Below, piece by piece: positions 34,779 through 44,172 of a stretch of 64,000 nucleotides of DNA. A program made the translations under genes and the position numbers. Within the stretch, counting starts at the first letter, position 1. Every line of letters begins with the position of its first letter. The notes beneath the pieces were generated by a model, which saw only the letters and a program-made list of their open reading frames with translations, was not told the DNA's origin and did not search any database. This stretch comes from Burkholderiaceae bacterium (lineage in GTDB: Bacteria > Pseudomonadota > Gammaproteobacteria > Burkholderiales > Burkholderiaceae_A): positions 81,894 to 145,893 of the forward strand of contig VERI01000003.1 in the NCBI GenBank assembly GCA_018882785.1, in the 5' to 3' direction.

Positions 34779-35657
34779 TTGTCGACCGCGCCCGCCTCTC
34801 AGTCTTTAGGGCCGGATAGCCCGTTGATCAGCCGGGCATCTGGCGCGCCCGTGGTCGCCTTTCGTCGCGTGAGTTTTGGCTACGGTGAACGGCCAGTGAT
34901 TGACGCGGTGTCATTCGAGATCAAGGCGGGCCAGGTGGTCGCGTTGATGGGCGGCTCGGGTGTGGGCAAGACAACGCTGCTCAGACTCATCAGCGGACTG
35001 GTGGGGCCGCAGCAGGGCATCGTCGAGGTATTCGGCAATCCGCTGAATATCAGAAATCAGTCACAGCTCTATATCGCCCGTCGTCGCATGGGGCTCTTGT
35101 TTCAATTCGGCGCCCTGTTTACCGATCTCAGCTGCTACGAGAATGTGGCCTTTCCGATTCGCGAGCACACCGACCTATCGGAATCGATGATTCATGATCT
35201 GGTCATGCTCAAGCTTGAGTGTGTTGGCCTGCGTGGTGCGGCATCGCTGAAGCCCTCGGAGATTTCCGGCGGCATGGCCCGACGGGTTGCCCTGGCCCGT
35301 GCGATCGCACTGGACCCGGAGCTCATTCTGTATGACGAGCCTTTCGCCGGTTTAGATCCAATTTCTTTGGGCGTGACGGCCAATTTAATTCGCGGCTTAA
35401 ACACCGCGCTGGGCGCAACATCGATTGTCGTGACCCACGATGTTGCCGAGACGTTTGCGATCGCTGATCGTATTGTGGTCTTTGCCCCGTCGCCCAATGG
35501 CGCAAGACTGGTCGCGCAGGGCACGCCCGATGAGCTTCGGGTGAGCCAGGACCCCTTCGTTCGCCAGTTCCTGGATGGCCGCATGGACGGCCCGGTGCGT
35601 TTTCATTATCCGGCCGAGCCAATCGGCCAGGCCCTGGGCATCGGAGGTCCGGGATGA
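34779..35657 (+). CDS. mlaF: Phospholipid transport ATPase MlaF
   Basis: MlaF is the ATPase of the Mla system that keeps the outer membrane lipid asymmetric. The 292-residue protein has Walker A MGGSGVGKTT, the MKL-type Q-loop region GLLFQFGALFTDLSCYENVAFP, signature ISGGMARR and Walker B LILYDEPFAGLDP. The start appears to be TTG 34779, followed by about 30 poorly conserved residues, with no good ribosome site visible. The stop overlaps mlaE. Confidence 0.95.
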   Translation: MSTAPASQSLGPDSPLISRASGAPVVAFRRVSFGYGERPVIDAVSFEIKAGQVVALMGGSGVGKTTLLRLISGLVGPQQGIVEVFGNPLNIRNQSQLYIARRRMGLLFQFGALFTDLSCYENVAFPIREHTDLSESMIHDLVMLKLECVGLRGAASLKPSEISGGMARRVALARAIALDPELILYDEPFAGLDPISLGVTANLIRGLNTALGATSIVVTHDVAETFAIADRIVVFAPSPNGARLVAQGTPDELRVSQDPFVRQFLDGRMDGPVRFHYPAEPIGQALGIGGPG

Positions 35658-36445
35658 GAATCGCCTTGGACTGGGTCGCCACGCTGGGCCAGACGGCGTT
35701 GAAATTTGTGCGCCAGCTCGGGGTCTTTGCCATCCTGTTGTGGAAGATTCTCTTGCGCACGCCGGCGATCTGGAAACGGCCGGGTCTGATTGGGGCGCAG
35801 GTTCACTTTCTGGGCAATCACTCACTGGCCATCATTCTGGTGGCTGGCCTGTTTGTGGGGCTGGTGCTCGGCCTTCAGGGCTATTACACCCTCAGGCGCT
35901 ATGGCTCTGAAGAGGCGCTCGGACTGCTGGTCGCCTTAGCCTTGGTGCGAGAGCTTGGACCGGTGATCGCCGCGTTGCTATTTGCAGGCCGCGCCGGCAC
36001 TTCCTTGACGGCGGAAATCGGACTGATGAAAGCCGGCGAGCAGCTCTCGGCGTTGGAGACCATGGCGGTCGATCCTGTGGCCCGGGTGCTGGGCCCCCGC
36101 TTTTTTGGCGGCCTTATCGTCGTGCCGCTGCTGGCGACCCTTTTCTCCGCAGTTGGGGTCATTGGGGGCTGGATGGTCGGAGTGGTGTTAATTGGGGTAG
36201 ATCCAGGCGCCTTCTGGTCTCAGATGTCCGGCGGTGTTGATTTCTGGGATGACGTGGTCAATGGTGTAATCAAGAGTGTGGTGTTCGGGATTGCCGTGAC
36301 CCAGGTCGCTCTGATGCAGGGCTATGAGTCCAGGCCCACTCCTGAGGGGGTCGCCCGTGCCACCACCCTTACCGTGGTGGTGGGCTCGCTGGCCGTGCTG
36401 GGCCTTGATTTCGTGCTGACCGCACTGATGTTTGGAGAACTCTAA
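35654..36445 (+). CDS. mlaE: Phospholipid transport permease MlaE
   Basis: The permease of the MlaFEDB complex. The 263-residue protein has five to six helices. The family motifs are FVGLVLGLQGYYTLRRYG, GPVIAALLFAGRAGTSLTAEIGLMKAGEQ (in part) and ALETMAVDPVARV. The start ATG overlaps the mlaF stop by four bases. An N-terminal amphipathic helix precedes the first membrane segment. Confidence 0.96.
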   Translation: MRIALDWVATLGQTALKFVRQLGVFAILLWKILLRTPAIWKRPGLIGAQVHFLGNHSLAIILVAGLFVGLVLGLQGYYTLRRYGSEEALGLLVALALVRELGPVIAALLFAGRAGTSLTAEIGLMKAGEQLSALETMAVDPVARVLGPRFFGGLIVVPLLATLFSAVGVIGGWMVGVVLIGVDPGAFWSQMSGGVDFWDDVVNGVIKSVVFGIAVTQVALMQGYESRPTPEGVARATTLTVVVGSLAVLGLDFVLTALMFGEL

Positions 36446-36447
36446 AA

Positions 36448-36936
36448 ATGCAGGCTCGAAACCTGAATCTCGCTGTTGGCGCCTTCGTGCTTCTGGGCAT
36501 ACTGGCGCTCTTATTCATGGCCCTGCAGGTGAGCAACCTGAGTACGGGTTCCAGTGGCAGCACTTATGAACTGAAGGCTTCCTTTGACAATATCGGGGGC
36601 CTGAAACCCCGGGCTGCAGTTCGCAGTGCGGGCGTGCTGGTGGGCCGCGTTCGTCAGATTCAATTCGATGATCAGCAATATCAGGCGCTGGTGATTCTGG
36701 ATATGGATGCCCGCTATCAGTTTCCAAAAGATACCTCTGCGAAAATCCTGACATCGGGGCTGCTGGGCGATAACTATATTGGACTCGAACCCGGCGGTGA
36801 TCTTGAGATGCTCAAGGCCGCCGACAGAATTCGCATGACCCAGTCGGCAGTGGTGTTGGAAAACCTCATCTCACAGTTTCTTTATAACAAGGCGACCGAG
36901 CCATCGTCGCCGCCATCGGGTGGAGCCCGTAAGTAA
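36448..36936 (+). CDS. mlaD: Phospholipid-binding protein MlaD
   Basis: An MCE-domain protein that forms a hexameric lipid tunnel on MlaE. The 162-residue protein has an N-terminal helix (LAVGAFVLLGILALLFMAL) followed by a single MCE domain (YELKASFDNIGGLKPRAAV, GVLVGRVRQI, SGLLGDNYIGLEPGG) and a short C-terminal helix (VVLENLISQFLYNKA). It starts two bases after mlaE. Confidence 0.95.
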   Translation: MQARNLNLAVGAFVLLGILALLFMALQVSNLSTGSSGSTYELKASFDNIGGLKPRAAVRSAGVLVGRVRQIQFDDQQYQALVILDMDARYQFPKDTSAKILTSGLLGDNYIGLEPGGDLEMLKAADRIRMTQSAVVLENLISQFLYNKATEPSSPPSGGARK

Positions 36937-36943
36937 TTTTCTG

Positions 36944-37663
36944 ATGAATCGATTCCTGCGACTTATTGCGATTGTGGGCATTGCCCTATCTGCGGGCTGT
37001 GCCCACCTGCCGGCGGGGCATGTGCCCGATGAGCGTGATCCCTGGGAGCGCTACAACCGCGCGATGTTTGAATTCAATGACAGCGTTGATCGCGCAGTGG
37101 TGAAGCCTCTGGCCGAGGTCTATCGGGACTATGTGCCGCCACTCGCACAGCAGAGTCTGAGAAATTTTTTCGGCAATCTGCGCGATGTCATCATCACGGC
37201 CCATCAGCTCTTTCAGGGCAAGCTCGAGGCTGCGGGAACCGCAGGAGGCCGTGTGCTGGTGAACACCACGCTGGGCTTTCTCGGTGTGGCCGATCCCGCC
37301 TCGGAGATGGGGCTGGTGAAGACCAACGAGGATTTTGGCCAGACCTTCGGCCGATGGGGGGCGGAGTCCGGCCCGTACTTCATGCTGCCCTTACTTGGCC
37401 CGAGCACCGTACGTGATGCGATCGGAACGGTTGCAGATTTCAGCTTTGATCCGATTGGCTCCGTGTTTAATCAGAGCACGGCCCGCAATGTGGTCTATGG
37501 CCTGATCGCGATTGACCGGCGAAAAGATCTGCTCGATGCCCAGGGCACGATCGAGGCCCTGTCATTTGACCGTTACACCGGGGTGAGAGATGCCTGGCTG
37601 GCCCGCCGCCGCAGTCTGATCTACGATGGTGATCCGCCGCCTTCACCGATGAAAGAGGAATAA
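36944..37663 (+). CDS. mlaA: Outer membrane lipoprotein MlaA (VacJ)
   Basis: MlaA forms the outer-membrane channel that removes surface-exposed phospholipids and hands them to MlaC. From ATG 36944 it has 239 residues with a lipoprotein signal ending in ALSAGC (Cys19). Family motifs are DPWERYNRAMFEFND, RNFFGNLRD, NTTLGFLGV and EDFGQTFGRWG. Unlike in E. coli, the gene sits inside the mlaFED-CB operon, as is usual in Burkholderiales. A GTG 24 bases earlier, inside mlaD, is a less likely start. Confidence 0.95.
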   Translation: MNRFLRLIAIVGIALSAGCAHLPAGHVPDERDPWERYNRAMFEFNDSVDRAVVKPLAEVYRDYVPPLAQQSLRNFFGNLRDVIITAHQLFQGKLEAAGTAGGRVLVNTTLGFLGVADPASEMGLVKTNEDFGQTFGRWGAESGPYFMLPLLGPSTVRDAIGTVADFSFDPIGSVFNQSTARNVVYGLIAIDRRKDLLDAQGTIEALSFDRYTGVRDAWLARRRSLIYDGDPPPSPMKEE

Positions 37664-37672
37664 AGTCTGACA

Positions 37673-38314
37673 ATGAACATGCTGTTTCGAAACATCATCG
37701 CCGCGCTCTCGCTGGGCCTTTTATCGATCGGTGTGCAGGCCCAGACCGCGCCCGACGAGTTCGTTCGGACCATCTCTCAGAGCGTGCTGGAGGAGATCCG
37801 TTCTGATCGCAGCCTGCAGACCGGAGACATCGAACGCTTAAACGGCCTGGTCGACAGAAAAGTCATGCCCTATGTGGATTTTCAACGCATGACCGCATTG
37901 GCGGTGGGACGAAATTGGCGGGGTGCCAATCCCGAACAGCAAAAGACATTGATGCAGGAATTCCGACGGCTTTTGCTGCTGACCTATTCAGGCGCAGTCC
38001 GACAGGTCAATGAACTCACGCTGCAGGTGCGGCCCGTCCGTGCCAAGCCCGATGACGATGAAGTGATCGTGCGCACCCAAGTCCTCAGGCCCGGCCGTGA
38101 GCCGATCCAGATTGACTATCGTCTTCAGCGGTCTGCGGGCGGCTGGAAGATTTTCGATATGAACATCATGGGCCTGTGGCTTGTCGAGCACTATCGCAAC
38201 CAGTTCGCCCAGGTGGTGGGCGCATCCGGCATCGATGGCCTGATCCAGTCGTTAAAAGAAAAGAATCAATCTCTCGTGATGGGCGGCGGTGGCGCAAAGC
38301 AGTCCGCAAAATAA
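37673..38314 (+). CDS. mlaC: Periplasmic phospholipid carrier MlaC
   Basis: MlaC shuttles phospholipid between MlaA and MlaD. The 213-residue protein has a signal peptide (core IIAALSLGLLSIGVQA, cleaved after AQA) and a Ttg2D-type domain with VMPYVDFQRMTALAVGRNW and IFDMNIMGLWLVEHYRNQF. It follows mlaA by nine bases and has normal length. Confidence 0.95.
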   Translation: MNMLFRNIIAALSLGLLSIGVQAQTAPDEFVRTISQSVLEEIRSDRSLQTGDIERLNGLVDRKVMPYVDFQRMTALAVGRNWRGANPEQQKTLMQEFRRLLLLTYSGAVRQVNELTLQVRPVRAKPDDDEVIVRTQVLRPGREPIQIDYRLQRSAGGWKIFDMNIMGLWLVEHYRNQFAQVVGASGIDGLIQSLKEKNQSLVMGGGGAKQSAK

Positions 38315-38323
38315 GCAGCCACG

Positions 38324-38635
38324 ATGGAGCAGATCCGACTTCAGTTTTCCGAACGCGTCGTTTTACACAACGCGATGCAGGAGCTCGGCCGGCACCAGTC
38401 GTTCATCAAGCAGGCTGTTGGCCGCACAGATCGCTTGGCCGATCAGACAGAAATCATTGCGGATATGACACTGCTGCGCGAGGTCGATACATCTGCCTTG
38501 GCGGTCATCGTGCAGCTTGATCGCGAGTCGCGCCGCCAACTTGGCCGGCCGATGGCCATTGTGTCCGCCCCCGAGGAGCTGCGCTCCTTGGCACGCCTGA
38601 CATCGATCGATGCACTAATGAACTGGCAGGCATGA
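38324..38635 (+). CDS. mlaB: STAS-domain protein MlaB
   Basis: MlaB is the cytoplasmic STAS subunit that stabilises MlaF. The 103-residue protein shows the STAS core LLREVDTSALAVIVQLDRES (in part), with the threonine and serine typical of the loop. It overlaps the next ABC ATPase gene by four bases, so that ATPase belongs to the same transcript. Confidence 0.88.
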   Translation: MEQIRLQFSERVVLHNAMQELGRHQSFIKQAVGRTDRLADQTEIIADMTLLREVDTSALAVIVQLDRESRRQLGRPMAIVSAPEELRSLARLTSIDALMNWQA

Positions 38636-39390
38636 GCGGATCATCATCGCCTGCCGTGGTGGTGGATCGGATCTCGAAATGTTATTCGGGCCGGCGCGGC
38701 CAGGTACATGCATTAACCGATGTAAGTCTGCAGATTCAGCCCGGTGAGTTCATCGGGCTGTTGGGCCCAAATGGCGCAGGCAAGACCACCCTGATTCAGA
38801 TTCTCTCGGGCCTGGTTCGACCGACCTCAGGCCGTGTATCGATTCTCGGATTTGATGTTCAAGATGATGCGGTCATGGCCAGACGATCACTGGGCGTGGT
38901 ACCCCAGGAACTGGTGTTTGATCCATTTTTTACGGTTCGCGAGACCCTGCGAATTCAATCCGGTTATTTCGGCCTTGCCCGTAACGATGACTGGATCGAT
39001 GATCTTCTGCATCATCTGGGCCTGGAAGATAAGGCAGAGGCCAATATGCGTGCGCTCTCCGGGGGCATGAAGCGCCGGGTGCTGGTTGCCCAGGCCTTGG
39101 TGCACCGTCCGCCCGTTATCGTGCTGGATGAGCCAACGGCGGGTGTCGATGTGGAGCTGCGCCAGAGCCTGTGGGCCTTTATTCGGCGCCTTAACCGCGA
39201 GGGCCACACCGTTATGCTGACCACCCACTATCTGGAAGAAGCCGAGTCGTTGTGTGGCCGGGTGATCCTGCTTAAATCGGGCAGCGTGCTCGCAGATGAG
39301 CGGACCGAGGAACTGCTGCGCCATCCCCAGGACAGCCTGGAGACCGTATTCCTGCGCATGCTGCGCGAGACTGCTGATCAACAGTCCTAG
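38632..39390 (+). CDS. ABC-2 type transporter ATPase (YadG-like), permease partner absent
   Basis: A 252-residue ATPase with Walker [11 protein letters not shown]-loop VVPQELVFDPFFTV, signature LSGGMKRRV, Walker B VIVLDEPTAGVDVEL and the ABC-2 hallmark LTTHYLEEAE. In related genomes a membrane permease gene of about 750 bases follows directly. Here ibaG begins only 24 bases after the stop, so the ATPase is orphaned at this locus. It overlaps mlaB (ATGA). Its cargo is unknown. Confidence 0.92.
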   Translation: MSGSSSPAVVVDRISKCYSGRRGQVHALTDVSLQIQPGEFIGLLGPNGAGKTTLIQILSGLVRPTSGRVSILGFDVQDDAVMARRSLGVVPQELVFDPFFTVRETLRIQSGYFGLARNDDWIDDLLHHLGLEDKAEANMRALSGGMKRRVLVAQALVHRPPVIVLDEPTAGVDVELRQSLWAFIRRLNREGHTVMLTTHYLEEAESLCGRVILLKSGSVLADERTEELLRHPQDSLETVFLRMLRETADQQS

Positions 39391-39414
39391 AGCGAGCCGG
39401 CTACAATCCATTGC

Positions 39415-39657
39415 ATGGTTACTCCCGAAAGCATTCAAACCGATATCGCCAACGGCCTCTCCTGTGCACATGTTCAGGTGGCGGGTGATGGACATCACTT
39501 TGAAGCGGTGATCGTCAGCGATGCCTTCGAAGGCAAACGGCCAATCGCACGTCACCAGATGGTGTACGCGACCCTCGGCGATCGTATGAAAGCTGAAATT
39601 CATGCGCTCTCGATGCGTACCCTGACCCCGGCGGAATGGGCATCATCCCAGCAATAA
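39415..39657 (+). CDS. ibaG: BolA family protein IbaG
   Basis: An 80-residue BolA-fold protein. BolA proteins pair with monothiol glutaredoxins such as GrxD (encoded at 56501-56824) to bind a [2Fe-2S] cluster. Signatures are HVQVAGDGHHFEAVIVSDAFEGK (in part), RHQMVYATLGDRM and IHALSMRTLTP. Its place directly before murA matches ibaG of E. coli. Confidence 0.92.
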   Translation: MVTPESIQTDIANGLSCAHVQVAGDGHHFEAVIVSDAFEGKRPIARHQMVYATLGDRMKAEIHALSMRTLTPAEWASSQQ

Positions 39658-39706
39658 ATAACCGCCCGGCATCGATCAGCCGATCAATGCCAGGCCACTA
39701 GACATC

Positions 39707-40990
39707 ATGGACCGTTTTCGAATCTCTGGCGGAACTGCGCTGCATGGCGAGGTCACCGTATCGGGCGCAAAAAACGCTGCCCTGCCGATTCTCTGTGCAT
39801 CCCTTCTAAGCTCAGAACCCCTTGAGCTATTGGATGTGCCACGTCTGCGCGATGTAGGCACGATGCGAAAGCTGCTGATTCAAATGGGCACGCGAATCGA
39901 GACGCTTGAGCATCAGGCCGATGGACAAGAGCGCCTGCGACTGACTTCGGATGCCATGACCCATCTGCAGGCGCCCTATGAAATGGTGAAGACCATGCGC
40001 GCCTCGGTCCTCGTACTGGGTCCGATGCTGGCGCGTTTTGGCGAGGCGCTGGTCAGCCTTCCTGGCGGCTGCGCAATTGGACAGCGTCCTGTGGATCAGC
40101 ACATTAAGGGGCTGGCCGCAATGGGCGCTGAAATGCGCATTGAGCATGGATACATCAAGGCCCAGGCCAAACGGTTGCGTGGTGCCCGTATTGTGACCGA
40201 CATGGTCACCGTCACAGGCACAGAAAACCTGATGATGGCGGCCGTCTTGGCAGAGGGCACGACCGTGATCGATAACGCTGCCCGTGAACCTGAAGTGGTT
40301 GACCTTGCCAACTGCCTGATCCGCATGGGCGCAAGAATTGAAGGTGCCGGCACAGACCGAATCGTGATTCATGGCGTCGATCGGCTCGGTGGTGCCCAGC
40401 ACACCATCATGGCCGATCGCATCGAGGCCGGAACATTTCTGTGTGCAGTCGCTGCGGCCGGTGGCGAGGTGCTGGTACGCCGTGCCCGATCTGACATGAT
40501 GGGCGCCACCCTCGAGAAACTGCGCGAGGCAGGTGTTCAGCTTCTGGAGTCCGAAGAGGGCATTCGTGTCACGGCCTCCCGTCGTCCCGAGTCGGTTAAT
40601 TTCAGAACCGCACCTTTTCCGGGCCTGGCGACTGATATGCAGGCCCAGCTGATGGCGGTATCGGCCATCGCCCAGGGCACCAGCATCATCACCGAAACAA
40701 TTTTTGAAAATCGATTTATGCATGTCCAGGAACTACGACGCCTGGGCGCACAGATAGAGGTCGATGGCCACACCGCTATCGTGAAGGGCGTGGCTGAACT
40801 CTCGGGCGCCCGCGTGATGGCCACGGACCTGCGCGCCTCCGCCGGACTGGTCATTGCGGGACTGGTCGCCCAGGGAGAAACCGAGATCGATCGCATTTAT
40901 CATTTGGATCGTGGCTATGACCGGATGGAGCAAAAACTCTCGGCCATTGGCGCCCGTGTAACCCGAGTCACTGAAAAGACACCCGCATGA
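39707..40990 (+). CDS. murA: UDP-N-acetylglucosamine 1-carboxyvinyltransferase
   Basis: MurA carries out the first committed step of peptidoglycan synthesis and is the target of fosfomycin. The 427-residue protein has the N-terminal [10 protein letters not shown], the active-site cysteine in [13 protein letters not shown], the [11 protein letters not shown] region and the late [13 protein letters not shown]. The presence of Cys, not Asp, in the active loop predicts fosfomycin sensitivity of the enzyme. The stop overlaps hisG by four bases. Confidence 0.98.
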   Translation: MDRFRISGGTALHGEVTVSGAKNAALPILCASLLSSEPLELLDVPRLRDVGTMRKLLIQMGTRIETLEHQADGQERLRLTSDAMTHLQAPYEMVKTMRASVLVLGPMLARFGEALVSLPGGCAIGQRPVDQHIKGLAAMGAEMRIEHGYIKAQAKRLRGARIVTDMVTVTGTENLMMAAVLAEGTTVIDNAAREPEVVDLANCLIRMGARIEGAGTDRIVIHGVDRLGGAQHTIMADRIEAGTFLCAVAAAGGEVLVRRARSDMMGATLEKLREAGVQLLESEEGIRVTASRRPESVNFRTAPFPGLATDMQAQLMAVSAIAQGTSIITETIFENRFMHVQELRRLGAQIEVDGHTAIVKGVAELSGARVMATDLRASAGLVIAGLVAQGETEIDRIYHLDRGYDRMEQKLSAIGARVTRVTEKTPA

Positions 40991-41628
40991 TGACCTTTGC
41001 CCTATCGAAGGGCCGCATATTCGATGAAGCGCTGCCGCTGTTGAAATCAGCAGGCATCTCTCCGCTTGAGTCTCCCGAGTCATCCCGCAAGCTGATTCTT
41101 GCAACCAATCGGCCGGATCTTCGGCTGCTGATCGTGCGCGCAAGCGATGTGCCTACATATGTCCAATACGGTGCCGCCGATCTGGGCATTGCAGGCGCGG
41201 ATGTTCTCGCCGAGCAAGGCAGCGAGGGGCTGGTGCAGCCCGTAGATCTCGGGATCGCCCGATGCCGAATGTCGGTGGCAGTGCCAGAGTCGTTGGACTA
41301 TCAGGCCATCGTGCAGCGTGGCGCCCGCATTCGTGTGGCGACCAAATATGTACAAATCGCCAAGGCCCACTTTGCCGCGAAGGGCATGCATATTGATCTG
41401 ATCAAGCTTTATGGCTCAATGGAGCTCGCGCCCCTGGTGGGCCTTGCCGATGTCATCGTTGATCTGGTGTCTACCGGTGGAACATTGAAAGCCAATGGCC
41501 TAAAAGAAGTTGAAAAAATCTCAGAAGTGTCGGCCCGGCTGATCATTAATCAGGCCGCCCTGAAGACCAGGCCCGAGCAGCTGCGGCCCCTGATGGAGTC
41601 GCTTGCGCGAGCGGCGGGCCGAGGTTAA
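40987..41628 (+). CDS. hisG: ATP phosphoribosyltransferase, short form
   Basis: HisG starts histidine synthesis from ATP and PRPP. At 213 residues it is the short form that lacks the C-terminal regulatory domain and needs HisZ, which is not in the window. Signatures are [28 protein letters not shown] and the PRPP loop [14 protein letters not shown]. It overlaps murA by four bases, so the his genes continue the mla-murA transcription unit. Confidence 0.96.
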   Translation: MMTFALSKGRIFDEALPLLKSAGISPLESPESSRKLILATNRPDLRLLIVRASDVPTYVQYGAADLGIAGADVLAEQGSEGLVQPVDLGIARCRMSVAVPESLDYQAIVQRGARIRVATKYVQIAKAHFAAKGMHIDLIKLYGSMELAPLVGLADVIVDLVSTGGTLKANGLKEVEKISEVSARLIINQAALKTRPEQLRPLMESLARAAGRG

Positions 41629-41632
41629 GTCT

Positions 41633-42940
41633 ATGGCCCGCGTGAATATCGCCCGGCTGTCTGCGACGAGCGCCGATTTTCAGCCTCGACTTGCAGGCCT
41701 GCTGCGTTTCGATGCCGCCCAGGATCAGGCGATCACAGATACCGTCAAGACCATCATCGCCGACATTCGCGCGCGTGGGGATGCAGCGCTTTTGGAAATG
41801 ACAGCCCGGTTTGATCGGGTCACGGCCACATCCGTGAGTGACCTTGAAATTCCTCGCGCACAGTGTGAGCGTGCGTTTCAGGAACTACCGCAGGAGCAGC
41901 GTCAGGCCCTCTCCGAGGCCGCCCAGCGTATCCGCGAATTTCATGAGCTTCAGCGTCAGAACTCCTGGACCCACACCGATGCAGCGGGCAATCGGCTGGG
42001 CCAACGCATCTCTGCCCTTGATCGCGCAGGACTCTATGTGCCGGGCGGTAAGGCCGCCTATCCGTCTTCCGTGCTCATGAATGCAATTCCCGCCAAGGTT
42101 GCGGGTGTGTCGGAACTCATCATGGTGGTGCCGACCCCGCAGGGCAGCCGCAATGCATTGGTGCTTGCGGCAGCCTATCTTGGTGGCGTGGATCGGGTCT
42201 TCACCATTGGCGGTGCCCAGGCAGTTGCGGCCTTGGCCTATGGCACGCCCACGATTCCTGCGGTCGATAAGATTGTCGGTCCCGGCAATGCCTATGTCGC
42301 CGAGGCCAAGCGCCAGGTCTTTGGCCAGGTCGGCATCGACATGATTGCGGGACCATCTGAAATATTGGTGATCTGCGATGGCAAAACCGATCCCGACTGG
42401 ATTGCGATGGATCTTTTCTCGCAGGCAGAACACGATGAGCTCGCCCAGTCGATCTTACTGACACCGGATGCATCGTTCATTGATGCCGTGCAGTCATCGA
42501 TTGATCGCCTGATCGATGACATGCCACGTCAACAAGTGATTCGTCAGTCGATGGAAAATCGTGGCGCCTTGATTCAGGTCCGCAGCCTGGACGAAGCCTG
42601 TGAGATCGCCTCCGCAATCGCGGCCGAACATCTGGAGATCTCAACAGACGAGCCAGAGCGTTGGGCGGCCAAGATACGCCATGCCGGCGCAATGTTTCTG
42701 GGCCGCTATGCATCGGAGTCGCTTGGGGATTATTGTGCAGGCCCAAATCACGTGCTGCCAACCATGCGGTCTGCGCGATTCTCATCGCCACTCGGTGTCT
42801 ATGATTTTCAGAAACGTACCAGCATGATTGAGATCAGTGCGTCGGGTGCCCAGCATCTGGGAACCATTGCGGCCACGCTTGCCTATGGGGAGCAGCTGCC
42901 GGCGCATGCCAAAGCCGCGGAGCTTCGGCTTAAAAAGTAG
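41633..42940 (+). CDS. hisD: Histidinol dehydrogenase
   Basis: HisD oxidises histidinol to histidine in two NAD-dependent steps at a zinc site. The 435-residue protein has [18 protein letters not shown], the [13 protein letters not shown] signature, AGPSEILVI, the zinc-ligand region [12 protein letters not shown], and the final [11 protein letters not shown]. Start ATG 41633 lies four bases after hisG. It is followed by the nested palindrome and the inverted hisC. Confidence 0.97.
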   Translation: MARVNIARLSATSADFQPRLAGLLRFDAAQDQAITDTVKTIIADIRARGDAALLEMTARFDRVTATSVSDLEIPRAQCERAFQELPQEQRQALSEAAQRIREFHELQRQNSWTHTDAAGNRLGQRISALDRAGLYVPGGKAAYPSSVLMNAIPAKVAGVSELIMVVPTPQGSRNALVLAAAYLGGVDRVFTIGGAQAVAALAYGTPTIPAVDKIVGPGNAYVAEAKRQVFGQVGIDMIAGPSEILVICDGKTDPDWIAMDLFSQAEHDELAQSILLTPDASFIDAVQSSIDRLIDDMPRQQVIRQSMENRGALIQVRSLDEACEIASAIAAEHLEISTDEPERWAAKIRHAGAMFLGRYASESLGDYCAGPNHVLPTMRSARFSSPLGVYDFQKRTSMIEISASGAQHLGTIAATLAYGEQLPAHAKAAELRLKK

Positions 42941-42970
42941 TCTGAGATTTCGGATGAATCAGGAAAGCCC

Positions 42971-43051
42971 GAATCAGGAAAGCCTGCTCTCTTCGCGGTC
43001 GCCGAATACAGCATCGGCTCCGACGCTCATCGAGTCAGGCTTTCCTGATTC
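42971..43051. repeat. Nested palindromic element, copy 2 (between hisD and hisC)
   Basis: An 81-bp element with perfect 16-bp outer arms, GAATCAGGAAAGCCTG (42971-42986) and CAGGCTTTCCTGATTC (43036-43051). The core, CTCTCTTCGCGGTCGCC followed by GAATACAGCATCGGCTCC and GACGCTCATCGAGT, matches copy 1 at 11796-11879 with few changes. The left arm is also repeated in tandem just before it (42956-42970). The element abuts the hisC stop codon and ends 30 bases after hisD, between convergent genes. Confidence 0.82.
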
Positions 43052-44137
43052 TTAGCCTTGAACAATCTCAGCCATCGCACTCAATAACGCCCCAACCTCT
43101 TCGTCGGTTCCGACCGTAATCCTGAGGTATTGATCAACCTTAGGCTGCGCGAAATGCCGCACCAAGATCTTGCGATCCCGAAGCTTTTGGGCCAGCACGG
43201 CGCCCTCAAATCCTGGGTGACGCGTGAACACAAAGTTTGCCTGCGAAGGTACCACCTCAAATCCAAGCTGCATCAGTCCCTGGGCCAGCACAGCACGCGA
43301 CTTCATGACATGGGCACGATTGGTCTCAAACCATTGCACATCTAGAACTGATGCGGCCGCACCGGCTGCAGCCAGCCGATCAATTGGGTAGGAGTTAAAA
43401 CTGTTCTTGATCCGATTTAGCGCATCCAGCAGCGTCGGCTGTCCGATCGCAAATCCAACCCTGAGTCCGGCGAGCGCCCGCGACTTCGAAAACGACTGGG
43501 TCACCAGAATATTTTTGTAGCGGTGCGTCAACGGCACGCACGACTCAGCACCAAAATCGACATAGGCCTCATCCACCACCACAAGTCGATCCGGACGTGA
43601 TGCAACGAGTGCCTCGATCGCATCACGGGCCAAGGCACGGCCCGTTGGCGCATTGGGATTTGGAAAAATCACCGCATGCGCATGCCCAGGAATCTGATCC
43701 AGTGCAATCGAAAAATCCTGCCCGAGCGGCAGCAGCGCATAGTCAATCTTGTACAGCCGACAGTAGGTGGGATAAAAGCTATACGTGATCTCAGGAAAAA
43801 CCAGCTGCCGACGGCCCATCCCGTGCGCCTTGCCGTCTGGGTGAAGCAGGCCCTGGAAAACAAAGGCCAGCACCTCATCGGAGCCGTTACCGACAAAGAC
43901 ATGGTCCTCCGGCACCCCGCATCCTTGGCCGATCGCCCTGCGCAGTTCGACTGATTCCGGGTCCGGATAAAGCCGAAGGCCCTCGCCGATCGCGGACTGG
44001 ATGGCGGCCAGCGCCTTTGGCGACGGGGGATAGGGATTTTCGTTGGTATTGAGTTTGATCAGCCCGGCGATCTTGGGCTGCTCACCCGGGGTGTAGGGGG
44101 AGAGCCCCCGAACCACTTCACTCCAGAATTCGCTCAT
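43052..44137 (-). CDS. hisC: Histidinol-phosphate aminotransferase, inverted within the his operon
   Basis: HisC transfers an amino group to imidazole acetol phosphate. The 361-residue fold-type I PLP enzyme shows [15 protein letters not shown], the [12 protein letters not shown] region, [10 protein letters not shown] and the Schiff-base lysine in [17 protein letters not shown]. It is the only his gene on the minus strand, convergent with hisD and divergent from hisB (35 bases). It must therefore have its own promoter, presumably in or near that short gap, where no strong signal is visible. Confidence 0.96.
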   Translation of the reverse strand: MSEFWSEVVRGLSPYTPGEQPKIAGLIKLNTNENPYPPSPKALAAIQSAIGEGLRLYPDPESVELRRAIGQGCGVPEDHVFVGNGSDEVLAFVFQGLLHPDGKAHGMGRRQLVFPEITYSFYPTYCRLYKIDYALLPLGQDFSIALDQIPGHAHAVIFPNPNAPTGRALARDAIEALVASRPDRLVVVDEAYVDFGAESCVPLTHRYKNILVTQSFSKSRALAGLRVGFAIGQPTLLDALNRIKNSFNSYPIDRLAAAGAAASVLDVQWFETNRAHVMKSRAVLAQGLMQLGFEVVPSQANFVFTRHPGFEGAVLAQKLRDRKILVRHFAQPKVDQYLRITVGTDEEVGALLSAMAEIVQG

Positions 44138-44172
44138 CTGCGGAAATGTATCATTGAGTCAAAGGAGCTGTT

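Noticed and set aside
39827..40723. A 298-codon minus-strand open frame inside murA
   Set aside because: murA is certain by its motifs, and the antisense frame encodes a Cys/His-rich sequence without family resemblance.
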